Part shown: positions 51,864 to 59,912 of the stretch, piece by piece
Layout: each line of letters starts with the position of its first letter
Numbering within the stretch: position 1 is the stretch's first letter
Notes under the pieces: model-generated
What the model saw: the letters and a program-made list of their open reading frames with translations, nothing else
Database searches by the model: none
Told to the model about the DNA's origin: nothing
NCBI GenBank assembly: GCA_022843945.1
Contig: JALHMR010000002.1
Location: forward strand, 1-64,000
Direction of reading: 5' to 3'
DNA length: 64,000 nucleotides
Source: Rhodospirillaceae bacterium
GTDB lineage: Bacteria > Pseudomonadota > Alphaproteobacteria > CACIAM-22H2
Position numbers and translations under genes: made by a program

Positions 51864-53759
51864 TCAGACTTCGAGATGCCCGCCGACCTCGATGGCGCGG
51901 TTCGGGGGGATGCCGAAATACTCGGTGGCGTTGAGCGCGTTGTTGGCGATGAAGATGAACAGCCTCTGGCGCCAGCGTGAGCCGATGGTCGAGCGCTTGG
52001 CGGCGCGCAGGCGCTCGCGGCCGACGAAGAACGACGTCTCCATCAGCTCGAAGCGCAGCTTGTTCTGACGGCAGAGCCGCAGCACGAAGCCCATGGTCGG
52101 CTGTTCCATGAAGCCGACCCGGATCAGGATCGCGCTGAATCCCTTGTCGTATTCCTGGATCTCGATGCGCCGGTCCTCGGAGACGCGCGGTACGTCCTCC
52201 GTGCGCAGGCTCATCAGCACGACGCGCTCATGGAGAGACTTGAAGTGCTTCAGCGAGTGCAGCAGCGCGGTCGGGACCTTGTCGAGCTGGCTGGTCAGGT
52301 AGATGGCCGTCCCCGGAACGCGGACCGGCCGGTCCGGCCGCACGCCGTCGAGGAAGGTGGTCAGCGGTAGCGCGTCCTGCTCGCGGCGGGTCAGCATGGC
52401 GGCGCGGCCGCGCTGCCAGGTCGTCATTACCAGAACGCCGAGAATGGCCACGACGATGGGGAACCAGCCGCCGTCGAAGAGTTTGAGCATGTTGGCACTG
52501 AAGAAGACCAGGTCGAGGAACAGGAAGAAGCCGAAGACCGGCAGCGCCAGCGCCAGCCTCCAGCCGACGACGCCGCGCATGTAGATGAAGGCAAGAATCG
52601 TGGTGACCACCATGTCGCCGGTGACGGCGATGCCGTAAGCCGCACCCAGGTTGTCCGAGGTATGGAACATCAGCACGAGCAGGACGACGGCGATCAGCAG
52701 CATGAAGTTGACGCGCGGCACGTAGATCTGGCCGGCTTCCTCGGCAGAGGTATGGCGGACGTCGAGCCGCGGCAGATAGCCGAGCTGGATCGCCTGGCGG
52801 GTCAGCGAGAAGGCGCCGGAGATCACCGCCTGCGAGGCGATGACCGAGGCGAGTGAGGCGAGGATGACCAGCGGGTAGAGGCCCCATTCCGGCGCCAGAT
52901 AGTAGAACGGATTCTCGAGTGCCTGTGGATTGGCCAGCACCAGCGCGCCCTGGCCGAAGTAGTTGAGCAGCAGCGCCGGGAACACGAAGTAGAGCCAGGC
53001 GCGCTTGATCGGGCCGCGGCCGAAATGACCCATGTCGGCGTAGAGGGCTTCGGCGCCGGTGACCGCCAGGAAGACAGCGCCCAGCACCACGAAACCGAGT
53101 CCGGGCGACGCCAGGAACGTGCCGACGGCGTAATAGGGATTGAGCGCGAGCAGGACGTGCGGGTTCTCGACGATCTGCGTCACGCCGAGCACGGCCAGCA
53201 CCGAGAACCAGACGACCATCACCGGTCCGAAGAAAGTGCCGACGCGGCCGGTGCCGTGTCGCTGGACCGCGAACAGGGCAACCAGGATGACCAGCGAGAT
53301 CGGCAGGATGTAGGGCTCGAAGACCGGGGTGGCGATCTTGAGGCCTTCGACGGCCGAGAGCACGGAGATGGCCGGCGTGATGATGCCGTCGCCGTAGAAC
53401 AGGGCGGCACCCACCAGGCCGGCGCCAGTCACCCAGCGATGCCACGGGCTGGACGAAGGAACGGCGCGCAGAGCCAGGGCGGTCAGCGCCAGCAATCCGC
53501 CTTCGCCGCGGTTGTCGGCGCGCATGATGACCAGCACGTACTTGATGGTCACCACCAGAGTCAGCGCCCAGGTGATCATTGACAGCACGCCGAGGACCGA
53601 GGCGTCGGTGACCTCGCCGTACTCCTTCAGCGACTGGCGAAAGGCGTAGAGCGGCGAGGTGCCGATGTCGCCGTAGACCACGCCGAGCGCGAGGAGCACG
53701 AGACTTTGCCGGCGCCCCGTTTCGGAAGGGGCGGGTTCATAGGCAGCGGCGCGCGTCAT
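51864..53759 (-). CDS. kup: Kup family potassium uptake protein
   Basis: The 631-residue potassium transporter starts LALGVVYGDIGTSPLYAFRQSL, the hallmark of Kup/HAK. About 12 hydrophobic segments fill residues 20-440, with GDGIITPAISVLSAVEGL and YADMGHFGRGPIKRAWL, followed by a cytoplasmic C-terminal domain. It imports potassium with protons. It lies between the tct operon and the TetR operon, has no visible link to sugar metabolism, and has no copy of the shared operator. Confidence 0.96.
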   Translation of the reverse strand: MTRAAAYEPAPSETGRRQSLVLLALGVVYGDIGTSPLYAFRQSLKEYGEVTDASVLGVLSMITWALTLVVTIKYVLVIMRADNRGEGGLLALTALALRAVPSSSPWHRWVTGAGLVGAALFYGDGIITPAISVLSAVEGLKIATPVFEPYILPISLVILVALFAVQRHGTGRVGTFFGPVMVVWFSVLAVLGVTQIVENPHVLLALNPYYAVGTFLASPGLGFVVLGAVFLAVTGAEALYADMGHFGRGPIKRAWLYFVFPALLLNYFGQGALVLANPQALENPFYYLAPEWGLYPLVILASLASVIASQAVISGAFSLTRQAIQLGYLPRLDVRHTSAEEAGQIYVPRVNFMLLIAVVLLVLMFHTSDNLGAAYGIAVTGDMVVTTILAFIYMRGVVGWRLALALPVFGFFLFLDLVFFSANMLKLFDGGWFPIVVAILGVLVMTTWQRGRAAMLTRREQDALPLTTFLDGVRPDRPVRVPGTAIYLTSQLDKVPTALLHSLKHFKSLHERVVLMSLRTEDVPRVSEDRRIEIQEYDKGFSAILIRVGFMEQPTMGFVLRLCRQNKLRFELMETSFFVGRERLRAAKRSTIGSRWRQRLFIFIANNALNATEYFGIPPNRAIEVGGHLEV

Positions 53760-53975
53760 GTCGACCGTCCATGGTGACGAGGCGCCACTCGCCCGCGAAG
53801 GCGGGGGCGTCTACAGGGGTCCGAAGGGTTCTATGCGGGGCGAAGGATCGCGCGGGGATTGATTGAGGTGCGCTGGCATCAGGGCCATGTGTGCACTGCA
53901 ACATAATAGGTATCAGGACCCTTTTTGTCCTGTGATAACCGATAAGTATTTGTAATTAAAGGTATATTTCTAACA

Positions 53976-55040
53976 TCAGGCCAGCCAGCGGTCGCGGTTG
54001 GCGCGCACGAAAGCATCGTCGTTGAGGTGGGGGTAGGCGGCATAGACCCGGTCGATCTCGGCGCGCTGGCCGGGACCGAGATCCTCGCGCGGATCGAGGC
54101 ACCAGAGGCCTTCGAGCAGGCCCTGGCGGCGCAGCACCTCGTGGCAGCCGGCGATCACGCCGTGGAAATCGTTGGCCACGTCGAAGATCGCGGCGTTGCA
54201 GTCGGTGACCTGGGAGTCGAGCGCCAGCAGATCGGCCGGGATCGGCCCGGCCTCGATCGCCTGGTGGATCCGCCCCAGCAGCTCGACGGCCTTCTGCACC
54301 CAGACGCTCCAGTGGCCGAGCAAGCCACCACGGATGCGCGTGGTCACGGGCTGGCCCTTGGTCACGGTGACGAACGGCGTCAGCAGGTCGAGCACGATAT
54401 GATCGTCGTTGCCGGTGTAGAGGGTGATGCGCTCGTGGGCGCCGGCCTCGACCACGCCGCGGATGACGTCGAGTGTGCGATAGCGGTTGAACGGCGCCAT
54501 CTTGATGGCGACCACGTTGTCGATGGCGGCGAAGCGGCGCCAGAACGAGGCCGGCAGCTTGATGCCCCCGACCGCGGTCTGCAGGTAGAAACCGATCAGC
54601 GGCATCTCGCTCGCGACCGCGCGGCAGTGCTCGATCAACTCGTCCTCGGAGGCCCCCTTGAACGCCGCCAGCGACAGCAGCACGGCGTGGTAGCCCAGCT
54701 CGCGGGCGAGCTGCGCCTCTTTGAGGGCCTGGGTGGTGCGGCCGACCGCGCCGGCGATCATCACGGGCGGCTTGTTCGGCGCCCACTCGCGCGCGGTCTG
54801 TGCCGCGAGCTCGAGCACCGGCCGGTAGAGACCGACCTCGCGGATGGCGAACTGCGTGGTATGGACGCCGACCGCCAGGCCGCCGGAGCCGGCGTCGAGA
54901 TAGTAGCGGCTCAGCGCGCGCTGGCGCCGGGTGTCGAGCTCGCGCCTGGCGTTGAGGGCGAGCGGATGCGCGGGGATGACGGCCCCGGCCCGCAACGTCT
55001 GTTTCACCGCTTCCGGCCAGTCGGTCCAGCTCAGGCCCAT
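53976..55040 (-). CDS. Dihydrodipicolinate synthase family protein, long type
   Basis: This 354-residue DHDPS-family barrel has AGAVIPAHPLALNARRELDTRRQRALSRYYLDAGSGGLAVGVHTTQF at the start and the Schiff-base Lys in VVAIKMAPFNRYRTLDVIRG. GFYLQTAVGG occupies the position of the DapA Tyr strand, so a Tyr may be retained. It is longer than DapA by about 60 residues, mainly at the C-terminus. ATG 55040 has GAGGA 7 nt upstream; GTG 55046 would overlap the TetR stop by 4 nt. A keto-deoxy sugar acid aldolase role would fit the adjacent KDGal kinase. Confidence 0.87.
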   Translation of the reverse strand: MGLSWTDWPEAVKQTLRAGAVIPAHPLALNARRELDTRRQRALSRYYLDAGSGGLAVGVHTTQFAIREVGLYRPVLELAAQTAREWAPNKPPVMIAGAVGRTTQALKEAQLARELGYHAVLLSLAAFKGASEDELIEHCRAVASEMPLIGFYLQTAVGGIKLPASFWRRFAAIDNVVAIKMAPFNRYRTLDVIRGVVEAGAHERITLYTGNDDHIVLDLLTPFVTVTKGQPVTTRIRGGLLGHWSVWVQKAVELLGRIHQAIEAGPIPADLLALDSQVTDCNAAIFDVANDFHGVIAGCHEVLRRQGLLEGLWCLDPREDLGPGQRAEIDRVYAAYPHLNDDAFVRANRDRWLA

Positions 55041-55042
55041 GG

Positions 55043-55693
55043 TCACGTCCTCAGCGCCTGCAGGACCATATCGACATTGTGCGCGCGGCGGCGGCGGCAG
55101 GCCTCGTCGCTGCCGAGGTCACGACCGAAGATGGCCGACAGGGTCCAGTTGTTGGCGAGGAAGAAATAACCGACCGAGGCGATGGTGATGTAGACCTGCA
55201 CCGGGTCGAGGCCGGTGCGGAAACAGCCCTTGGCGACACCGCGCTTCAGGATGCCGTCCACCAGGTTGACCAGCGGACTGTGCAGGTCGCGCACCTTCTT
55301 TGATTGCTTGAGATGCCGGGCGCGATGCAGGTTCTCGTTGTTGAACAGGCTGACCATCTCCGGATGGTCGCGGGTGTAGTCGAAGTTGAACTCGACCAGC
55401 CGGCGGATGGCATCCTCGGGCTCGAGATGATCGAGATCGAGCGTACGCTCGGTGCCGCGCAGGCCTTCGTAGACGCGCTCCAGCGCCGCCAGGTAGAGCC
55501 CGTCCTTGGAGCCGAAATAGTGATAGATCATGCGCTTGTTGGCGCCGGCCCGCGCCGCGATCTCGTCCACGCGTCCGCCGGACAGGCCCTTGGCCGCGAA
55601 CTCGGCCTGCGCCGCGGCGAGGATCGCCTCGCGCGTGCGGTCGGGATCGCGCTTGCCGTTGCCCGTACCCTTGGCGCGCTTAGTACGTGCCAT
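55043..55693 (-). CDS. TetR family transcriptional regulator
   Basis: The 216-residue protein has the TetR DNA-binding domain at about 17-65: RTREAILAAAQAEFAAKGLSGGRVDEIAARAGANKRMIYHYFGSKDGLYLAAL. The C-terminal ligand domain is helical. It overlaps the epimerase gene by 14 nt and is followed by the DHDPS-family gene, so all three are co-transcribed. It is the only regulator in the locus and the best candidate for binding the 16-bp operator at 48631, 51761 and 56750. Confidence 0.93.
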   Translation of the reverse strand: MARTKRAKGTGNGKRDPDRTREAILAAAQAEFAAKGLSGGRVDEIAARAGANKRMIYHYFGSKDGLYLAALERVYEGLRGTERTLDLDHLEPEDAIRRLVEFNFDYTRDHPEMVSLFNNENLHRARHLKQSKKVRDLHSPLVNLVDGILKRGVAKGCFRTGLDPVQVYITIASVGYFFLANNWTLSAIFGRDLGSDEACRRRRAHNVDMVLQALRT

Positions 55694-56705
55694 CGCGCGT
55701 CTCGTAATGCGTCGGCTTGCCGAGACTGGCCTGCCCGCGCTGCACCCAGTCAGCCACCCAGTCGATCATCCGCGCCAGCGGCACGGTGGGCGGCCCGAAC
55801 AGCCGCATCGACGCTTCGGTGTTGACCAGCCAAGCATCGGCGGCCTCCTTGCCGGTGAACTGCGGTGTCACGCCGAAGCGCTGGCCGAACTCGCCGGCCA
55901 GCCAGCGGATGCTGATGGTCTCCGGTCCGCTGACGTTGAGGGGCGTGGTCGGGCTCGTGCAATGGGCGAGGGCGCGCAGCACGCGCGTATTGGCGTCGCC
56001 CTGCCAGATGACGTTGACGTGACCCATCGACAGGTCGAGCGTCTGGCGCGCCAGCACCTTCGAGGCGACGTCGTGCAGCACGCCGTAGCGCATGTCGATC
56101 GAGTAGTTGAGCCGGATGATGCGGCCAGGCGTGCCATGCAGCTTGGAGAAGTGCAGGAACATGCCTTCGCGCGCCACGCAGGAATTGGCGTAGATGCCGG
56201 GTGGCGGCGTTGCCTGTGTCGCCTCGGTGGCGCCGCCACTCTGCACGTCGACGTAGGGATAGACGCAGCCGGTGGAGAAGGCGACGATCCGCGACTTGGC
56301 AAAGGCCTCCGCGATCAGCGCCGGCACATGCGCGTTCATCGCCCAGGTCAGCTCCTCGCTGCCCGTCGAGCCGAACTTGCGGCCGGCCATGAACACGACG
56401 TTCGGCAGTCTGGGCAGCGCCTCGACCTGCCTGCGGTCGAGCAGGTCGGCGGCGATGCACTCGATGCCGTGGCGCTGAAGCTGGTCGCGCAGGCCGGGCT
56501 CGCTGAAACGGGCCACGCCGACCACGCGGCGCGACGGCATGGCGCGCCTGGCCAGCCGGGCCAGGGTCGGGCCCATCTTGCCGCCGACACCGAGGACGAT
56601 GAGATCACCGGGCACGCGCTCCAGATCGGCGATCAGCGCCGCGCCGGGCGTGGTCATCACCTCCTCGAGATGCTCGACGTCGCGAAAGCGGTCGGGCAGG
56701 GTCAT
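55680..56705 (-). CDS. NAD-dependent epimerase/dehydratase family protein
   Basis: The 341-residue extended short-chain dehydrogenase has a Rossmann motif (DLIVLGVGGKMGPTLARLARRA) near residue 35, DLLDRRQVEALPRLPNVVFMAG as the second strand, and an active-site region with Ser/Thr in VAFSTGCVYPYV. The usual YxxxK is altered: the following helix reads YANSCVAREGMFLHF, so the Tyr is present but Lys is replaced by Ala/Arg. ATG 56705 is the start. It is first in the leftward TetR operon, 45 bp from operator copy 3. Confidence 0.88.
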   Translation of the reverse strand: MTLPDRFRDVEHLEEVMTTPGAALIADLERVPGDLIVLGVGGKMGPTLARLARRAMPSRRVVGVARFSEPGLRDQLQRHGIECIAADLLDRRQVEALPRLPNVVFMAGRKFGSTGSEELTWAMNAHVPALIAEAFAKSRIVAFSTGCVYPYVDVQSGGATEATQATPPPGIYANSCVAREGMFLHFSKLHGTPGRIIRLNYSIDMRYGVLHDVASKVLARQTLDLSMGHVNVIWQGDANTRVLRALAHCTSPTTPLNVSGPETISIRWLAGEFGQRFGVTPQFTGKEAADAWLVNTEASMRLFGPPTVPLARMIDWVADWVQRGQASLGKPTHYETRDGTY

Positions 56706-56749
56706 TGCGTTTCCTTGCGCACGACGGCTCCGGCCGGCCGCGCTATAAA

Positions 56750-56765
56750 GTAACTGATTGGATAC
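56750..56765. promoter_or_regulatory. Operator copy 3 (GTAAC-N6-GATAC)
   Basis: GTAAC-TGATTG-GATAC lies between the divergent epimerase and KDGal kinase genes. Read leftward it is GTATCCAATCAGTTAC, which differs from copy 2 by two bases. It could control both directions. Confidence 0.7.
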
Positions 56766-56819
56766 TAATGCCATGGCCGGGACACCGGCCACAAGCGGGC
56801 GACCGGAAGAGAGCAGCGC

Positions 56820-57707
56820 ATGATCGTCATCGACTGGGGCACGTCGAGCTTCCGCGCCTACCGGCTGGCCGAGGATGGTTCAGTGCGCGAGCGCCGCGAG
56901 GCGCCGCTCGGCATCCTGCAACTCAAGGGGCCGCACTTCGCCGGCGCCCTTGAAAGCCAGGTCGGCCACTGGGAAGCAGAAGACGACGGACCGGTGCTGA
57001 TGAGCGGCATGATCGGCAGCCGCCAGGGTTGGGCCGAGGCGCCCTATGTCGAATGCCCGGCCGGAGCCGACGACATCGTCGGGCGCCTGATGCCAGTGGA
57101 GTGGCGGAAGCGAAAGCTGTGGATCGTCCCTGGCCTGGTTGATCGCACGCGTGGCGTGCCCGACGTCATGCGCGGCGAGGAGACGCAGCTGTTCGGCGTG
57201 CTGGAGACGCTGGGGCAAGGCAGTCATCTGGTGTGTCTGCCGGGGACCCACAGCAAGTGGGTGCGCGTCGAGAACGGCCGGATTGCCGGCTTCCGCACCC
57301 ATATGACCGGCGAGGTCTTCGCCGTGCTCAAGCAACACAGCATCCTCGGCCGGTTGATGAGCATTGGAGCCGACGATGACGCGGCCTTCGGCGAGGGTAT
57401 GGTGAGGGCGAGTGAGGCCGGCGGCCTGCTTCATCATCTGTTCGGCGTTCGTACCCGAGGCCTGTTCGAGGAGGTGCCGGCAACCTCCCTGGCCTCGTAT
57501 CTCTCAGGGCTGCTGATCGGTCATGAGCTGGCCCAGGAAGCCGACGGTACGGCACGGGTGGTCCATGTCCTGGGCGCGCCCCAGCTGGCGCCGCTCTATG
57601 CCCGCGCCCTGGCGCGTTCCGGCCGGGAAGCCGTGATCCTCGACGCCGACGCGGCCGTGATCGGCCTGTATCGGCTCGCCCGGAATTTGCCACGAAAGAA
57701 CGTTTGA
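56820..57707 (+). CDS. dgoK: 2-dehydro-3-deoxygalactonokinase
   Basis: The 295-residue kinase starts MIVIDWGTSSFRAYRLAEDG (the phosphate-binding loop of the ASKHA fold) and has CLPGTHSKWVRVENGRIAGFRTHMTGEVFAVL, characteristic of DgoK. It phosphorylates 2-keto-3-deoxygalactonate (KDGal) from D-galactose or galactonate catabolism to the 6-phosphate. The usual dgoA aldolase and dgoD dehydratase are not in their normal positions; DHDPS-family and enolase-family genes in the same regulon may replace them. It diverges from the TetR operon over operator copy 3 and is coupled to pgi. Confidence 0.94.
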   Translation: MIVIDWGTSSFRAYRLAEDGSVRERREAPLGILQLKGPHFAGALESQVGHWEAEDDGPVLMSGMIGSRQGWAEAPYVECPAGADDIVGRLMPVEWRKRKLWIVPGLVDRTRGVPDVMRGEETQLFGVLETLGQGSHLVCLPGTHSKWVRVENGRIAGFRTHMTGEVFAVLKQHSILGRLMSIGADDDAAFGEGMVRASEAGGLLHHLFGVRTRGLFEEVPATSLASYLSGLLIGHELAQEADGTARVVHVLGAPQLAPLYARALARSGREAVILDADAAVIGLYRLARNLPRKNV

Positions 57708-59314
57708 CCGTGGCAGCCGGCGCCCGTTCAATGCAGCGCATGGCCATCGACAAGACGCCGGAGTGGCAGGCCCTGCTTGCCCATCATCGCAGCCTGCGCG
57801 AGACGCGCATGAGCGACCTGTTCGCCGCCGACCCCTCGCGGGCGCAGAAGTTCACGGTGCGCTGCGGCGACATACGCCTCGACTATTCCAAGAACCGCAT
57901 CACCGGCGAGACGATGACCCTGCTGCGGCAACTGGCTCAGGTGGCTGACGTGAAGGGCTGGACCGGGAAGTTCTTCCGGGGCGACAGGATCAACACCAGC
58001 GAGGACCGGCCGGCGCTGCACACGGCGCTGCGCCAGCGCACCGGCACCGTCGCTGTCGATGGCAAAGATGTCATCGCCGAAATCGCGGCGGTCCGCCAGC
58101 GGCTCTACGCCTTCGCCGGCGCGGTGCGCGACGGCACCTGGACCGTGCATACCGGCACGCGGATCACTGATGTCGTGCATATCGGCATCGGCGGCTCCGA
58201 CCTGGGGCCGCGCATGGTGGTCGAGGCCCTGCGCCCTTCCACTGCGCCGATACGTGTGCGCTTTGCCTCGAGCCTCGATGATGCCGAGCTGGCGGCCGCC
58301 CTCGAGCAGCTGGTGCCGGCCTCCACCCTGTTCATCGTCGCCTCGAAATCCTTCACCACGCCCGAGACGCTGGCCAACGCCCGCCTGGCCAAGCAGTGGC
58401 TGTTGACGGCGCTCAAGGAAGAGGCGCTGGTCAAAGGCCACTTCGTGGCGCTGACCTCCAAGCCCGAAGAGGCGAAGAAGTTCGGTGTCGAAGCGGCCAA
58501 CATTTATCCGATGTGGGACTGGGTCGGGGGACGCTATTCGCTGTGGTCGTCGATCGGCCTGCCGATCGCGCTGGCGCTCGGCCCGGAGGCGTTCGACCGG
58601 CTGCTCGACGGGGCGGCGGCGATGGACGCGCATTTCCGCGAGACACCGTTCGAAGCGAACCTGCCGGTTACGCTCGGCCTGCTCAGCGTCTGGTACGCCA
58701 ATTTCTTCGGCGCCGAGACGCAAGTCCTGCTGCCTTACGACTGGCGCCTGCGCCTGCTGCCGACCTGGCTCCAGCAGGTGGCGATGGAAAGCAACGGCAA
58801 GTCGGTCGATCGCGACGGCAAGCCGGTGAGCACCGCGACGGCGCCGGTCGTCTGGGGCGGCTCGGGTAACGACGGCCAGCACGCCTATTTCCAAGCCCTG
58901 CATCAGGGCACGCATCTGGTGCCGGCGGACTTTCTGGTGGCCCTCAGCGGCGGGGCGAACCGCGCCGCGCTGCTCGCCAATTGCTTCGCCCAGAGCGAGG
59001 CGCTGATGGGTGGACGTGACGCCATCGCGGCCGGCGGTCCGCACAAGGCGATGCCCGGCAACCGGCCGAGCAACACCATCATCTTCCCGCAGCTCGATGC
59101 CAAGACTCTGGGCTCGCTGCTCGCGTTGTACGAGCACAAGACCTTCGTCGAAGGCTGTATCTGGGGGATCAACTCCTTCGATCAGTGGGGCGTGGAACTC
59201 GGCAAGGTACTGGCGGCCCGGATCGAGCCGGAGCTCAAAGCCGGTGCCGGGACCGGCGGCGCCCATGATGCGTCCACGGCGGCGCTCATCGGCGCCTATC
59301 GCGGGAAGTCCTAG
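57704..59314 (+). CDS. pgi: Glucose-6-phosphate isomerase
   Basis: The 536-residue enzyme interconverts glucose-6-phosphate and fructose-6-phosphate. Signature segments are VVHIGIGGSDLGPRMVVEAL, the DWVGGRYSLWSSIGLPIAL block, GGSGNDGQHAYFQALHQGTHLVPADF with the catalytic His, and WGINSFDQWGVELGK. TTG 57704 overlaps the dgoK stop by 4 nt and is used as a coupled start; ATG 57731 and ATG 57740 are alternatives, as no start has a clear ribosome site. The stop overlaps that of the convergent Nudix gene in a shared CTAG. Confidence 0.95.
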   Translation: MTVAAGARSMQRMAIDKTPEWQALLAHHRSLRETRMSDLFAADPSRAQKFTVRCGDIRLDYSKNRITGETMTLLRQLAQVADVKGWTGKFFRGDRINTSEDRPALHTALRQRTGTVAVDGKDVIAEIAAVRQRLYAFAGAVRDGTWTVHTGTRITDVVHIGIGGSDLGPRMVVEALRPSTAPIRVRFASSLDDAELAAALEQLVPASTLFIVASKSFTTPETLANARLAKQWLLTALKEEALVKGHFVALTSKPEEAKKFGVEAANIYPMWDWVGGRYSLWSSIGLPIALALGPEAFDRLLDGAAAMDAHFRETPFEANLPVTLGLLSVWYANFFGAETQVLLPYDWRLRLLPTWLQQVAMESNGKSVDRDGKPVSTATAPVVWGGSGNDGQHAYFQALHQGTHLVPADFLVALSGGANRAALLANCFAQSEALMGGRDAIAAGGPHKAMPGNRPSNTIIFPQLDAKTLGSLLALYEHKTFVEGCIWGINSFDQWGVELGKVLAARIEPELKAGAGTGGAHDASTAALIGAYRGKS

Positions 59315-59904
59315 CGTCCGCGATAGCGGGCGTAGCGGTACAGCGCGATCAAGGTCGCCGCGTCCTGGATCTCACCGCGCTGGGCAAGCGCCAGCGCCTC
59401 TTCCACGGAGAAAAACGCCAGCTCGCCCAGGCCCGGCTCGCTGAGGTCGGGATGCTTGCCGCTGTCGCGGCAATCGAGGGCGGCGAAGAGCGCGCTCTTG
59501 CCGGCAATGGTGCTGGGCTCCTGGGCGAAGGTGCCCAGTGCCACGACGCGGTCGCGCTCGGTGACGTAACCGGTCTCTTCCTCGAGCTCGCGCAGCGCCG
59601 CGGCGCCGGTATCGGCCTCGCCGGGATCGAGGAAGCCGCGCGGCAATTCCCAGGCGTCGAGCTCCAGGGGGTGGCGATAGTTGCGCACCAGGCCGATGCG
59701 CCCGTCGGGCAGAACCGGAATGATGGCGGTGCCGCCGATACGATTTTCATTCTGGCCGCGCGGCGCGATCACCAGGTAGCCGTCGACCTGGCTGCCGTCC
59801 GCACCGGTGATGTCGTCCCAGAAGACGTCCCACTTGCTGTTCTGGGCCGCCAGGCGGCGTTGCCGCAGCTGGACCGCCGGGACACGCTTGGGAGGCTCGG
59901 CCAT
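59311..59904 (-). CDS. Nudix hydrolase, ADP-ribose pyrophosphatase-like
   Basis: The 197-residue Nudix protein has the ADPRase layout WELPRGFLDPGEADTGAAALRELEEETGY. The spacing between the Glu of PGE and REL is eight residues instead of the canonical seven, a one-residue longer Nudix box. An N-terminal region (RVPAVQLRQRRLAAQNSKWDVFWDDI) and the strand NENRIGGTAIIPV belong to the dimerising domain. It follows hddA by 8 nt and is the last gene of the leftward operon. Substrate: a nucleoside diphosphate sugar or ADP-ribose. Confidence 0.9.
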   Translation of the reverse strand: MAEPPKRVPAVQLRQRRLAAQNSKWDVFWDDITGADGSQVDGYLVIAPRGQNENRIGGTAIIPVLPDGRIGLVRNYRHPLELDAWELPRGFLDPGEADTGAAALRELEEETGYVTERDRVVALGTFAQEPSTIAGKSALFAALDCRDSGKHPDLSEPGLGELAFFSVEEALALAQRGEIQDAATLIALYRYARYRGR

Positions 59905-59912
59905 CGGCCGCG

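Noticed and set aside
53760-53975. A/T-rich gap between kup and the DHDPS-family gene as a possible RNA gene
   Set aside because: There is no tRNA cloverleaf, no strong stem and no conserved motif that I can see; it probably holds the kup promoter.
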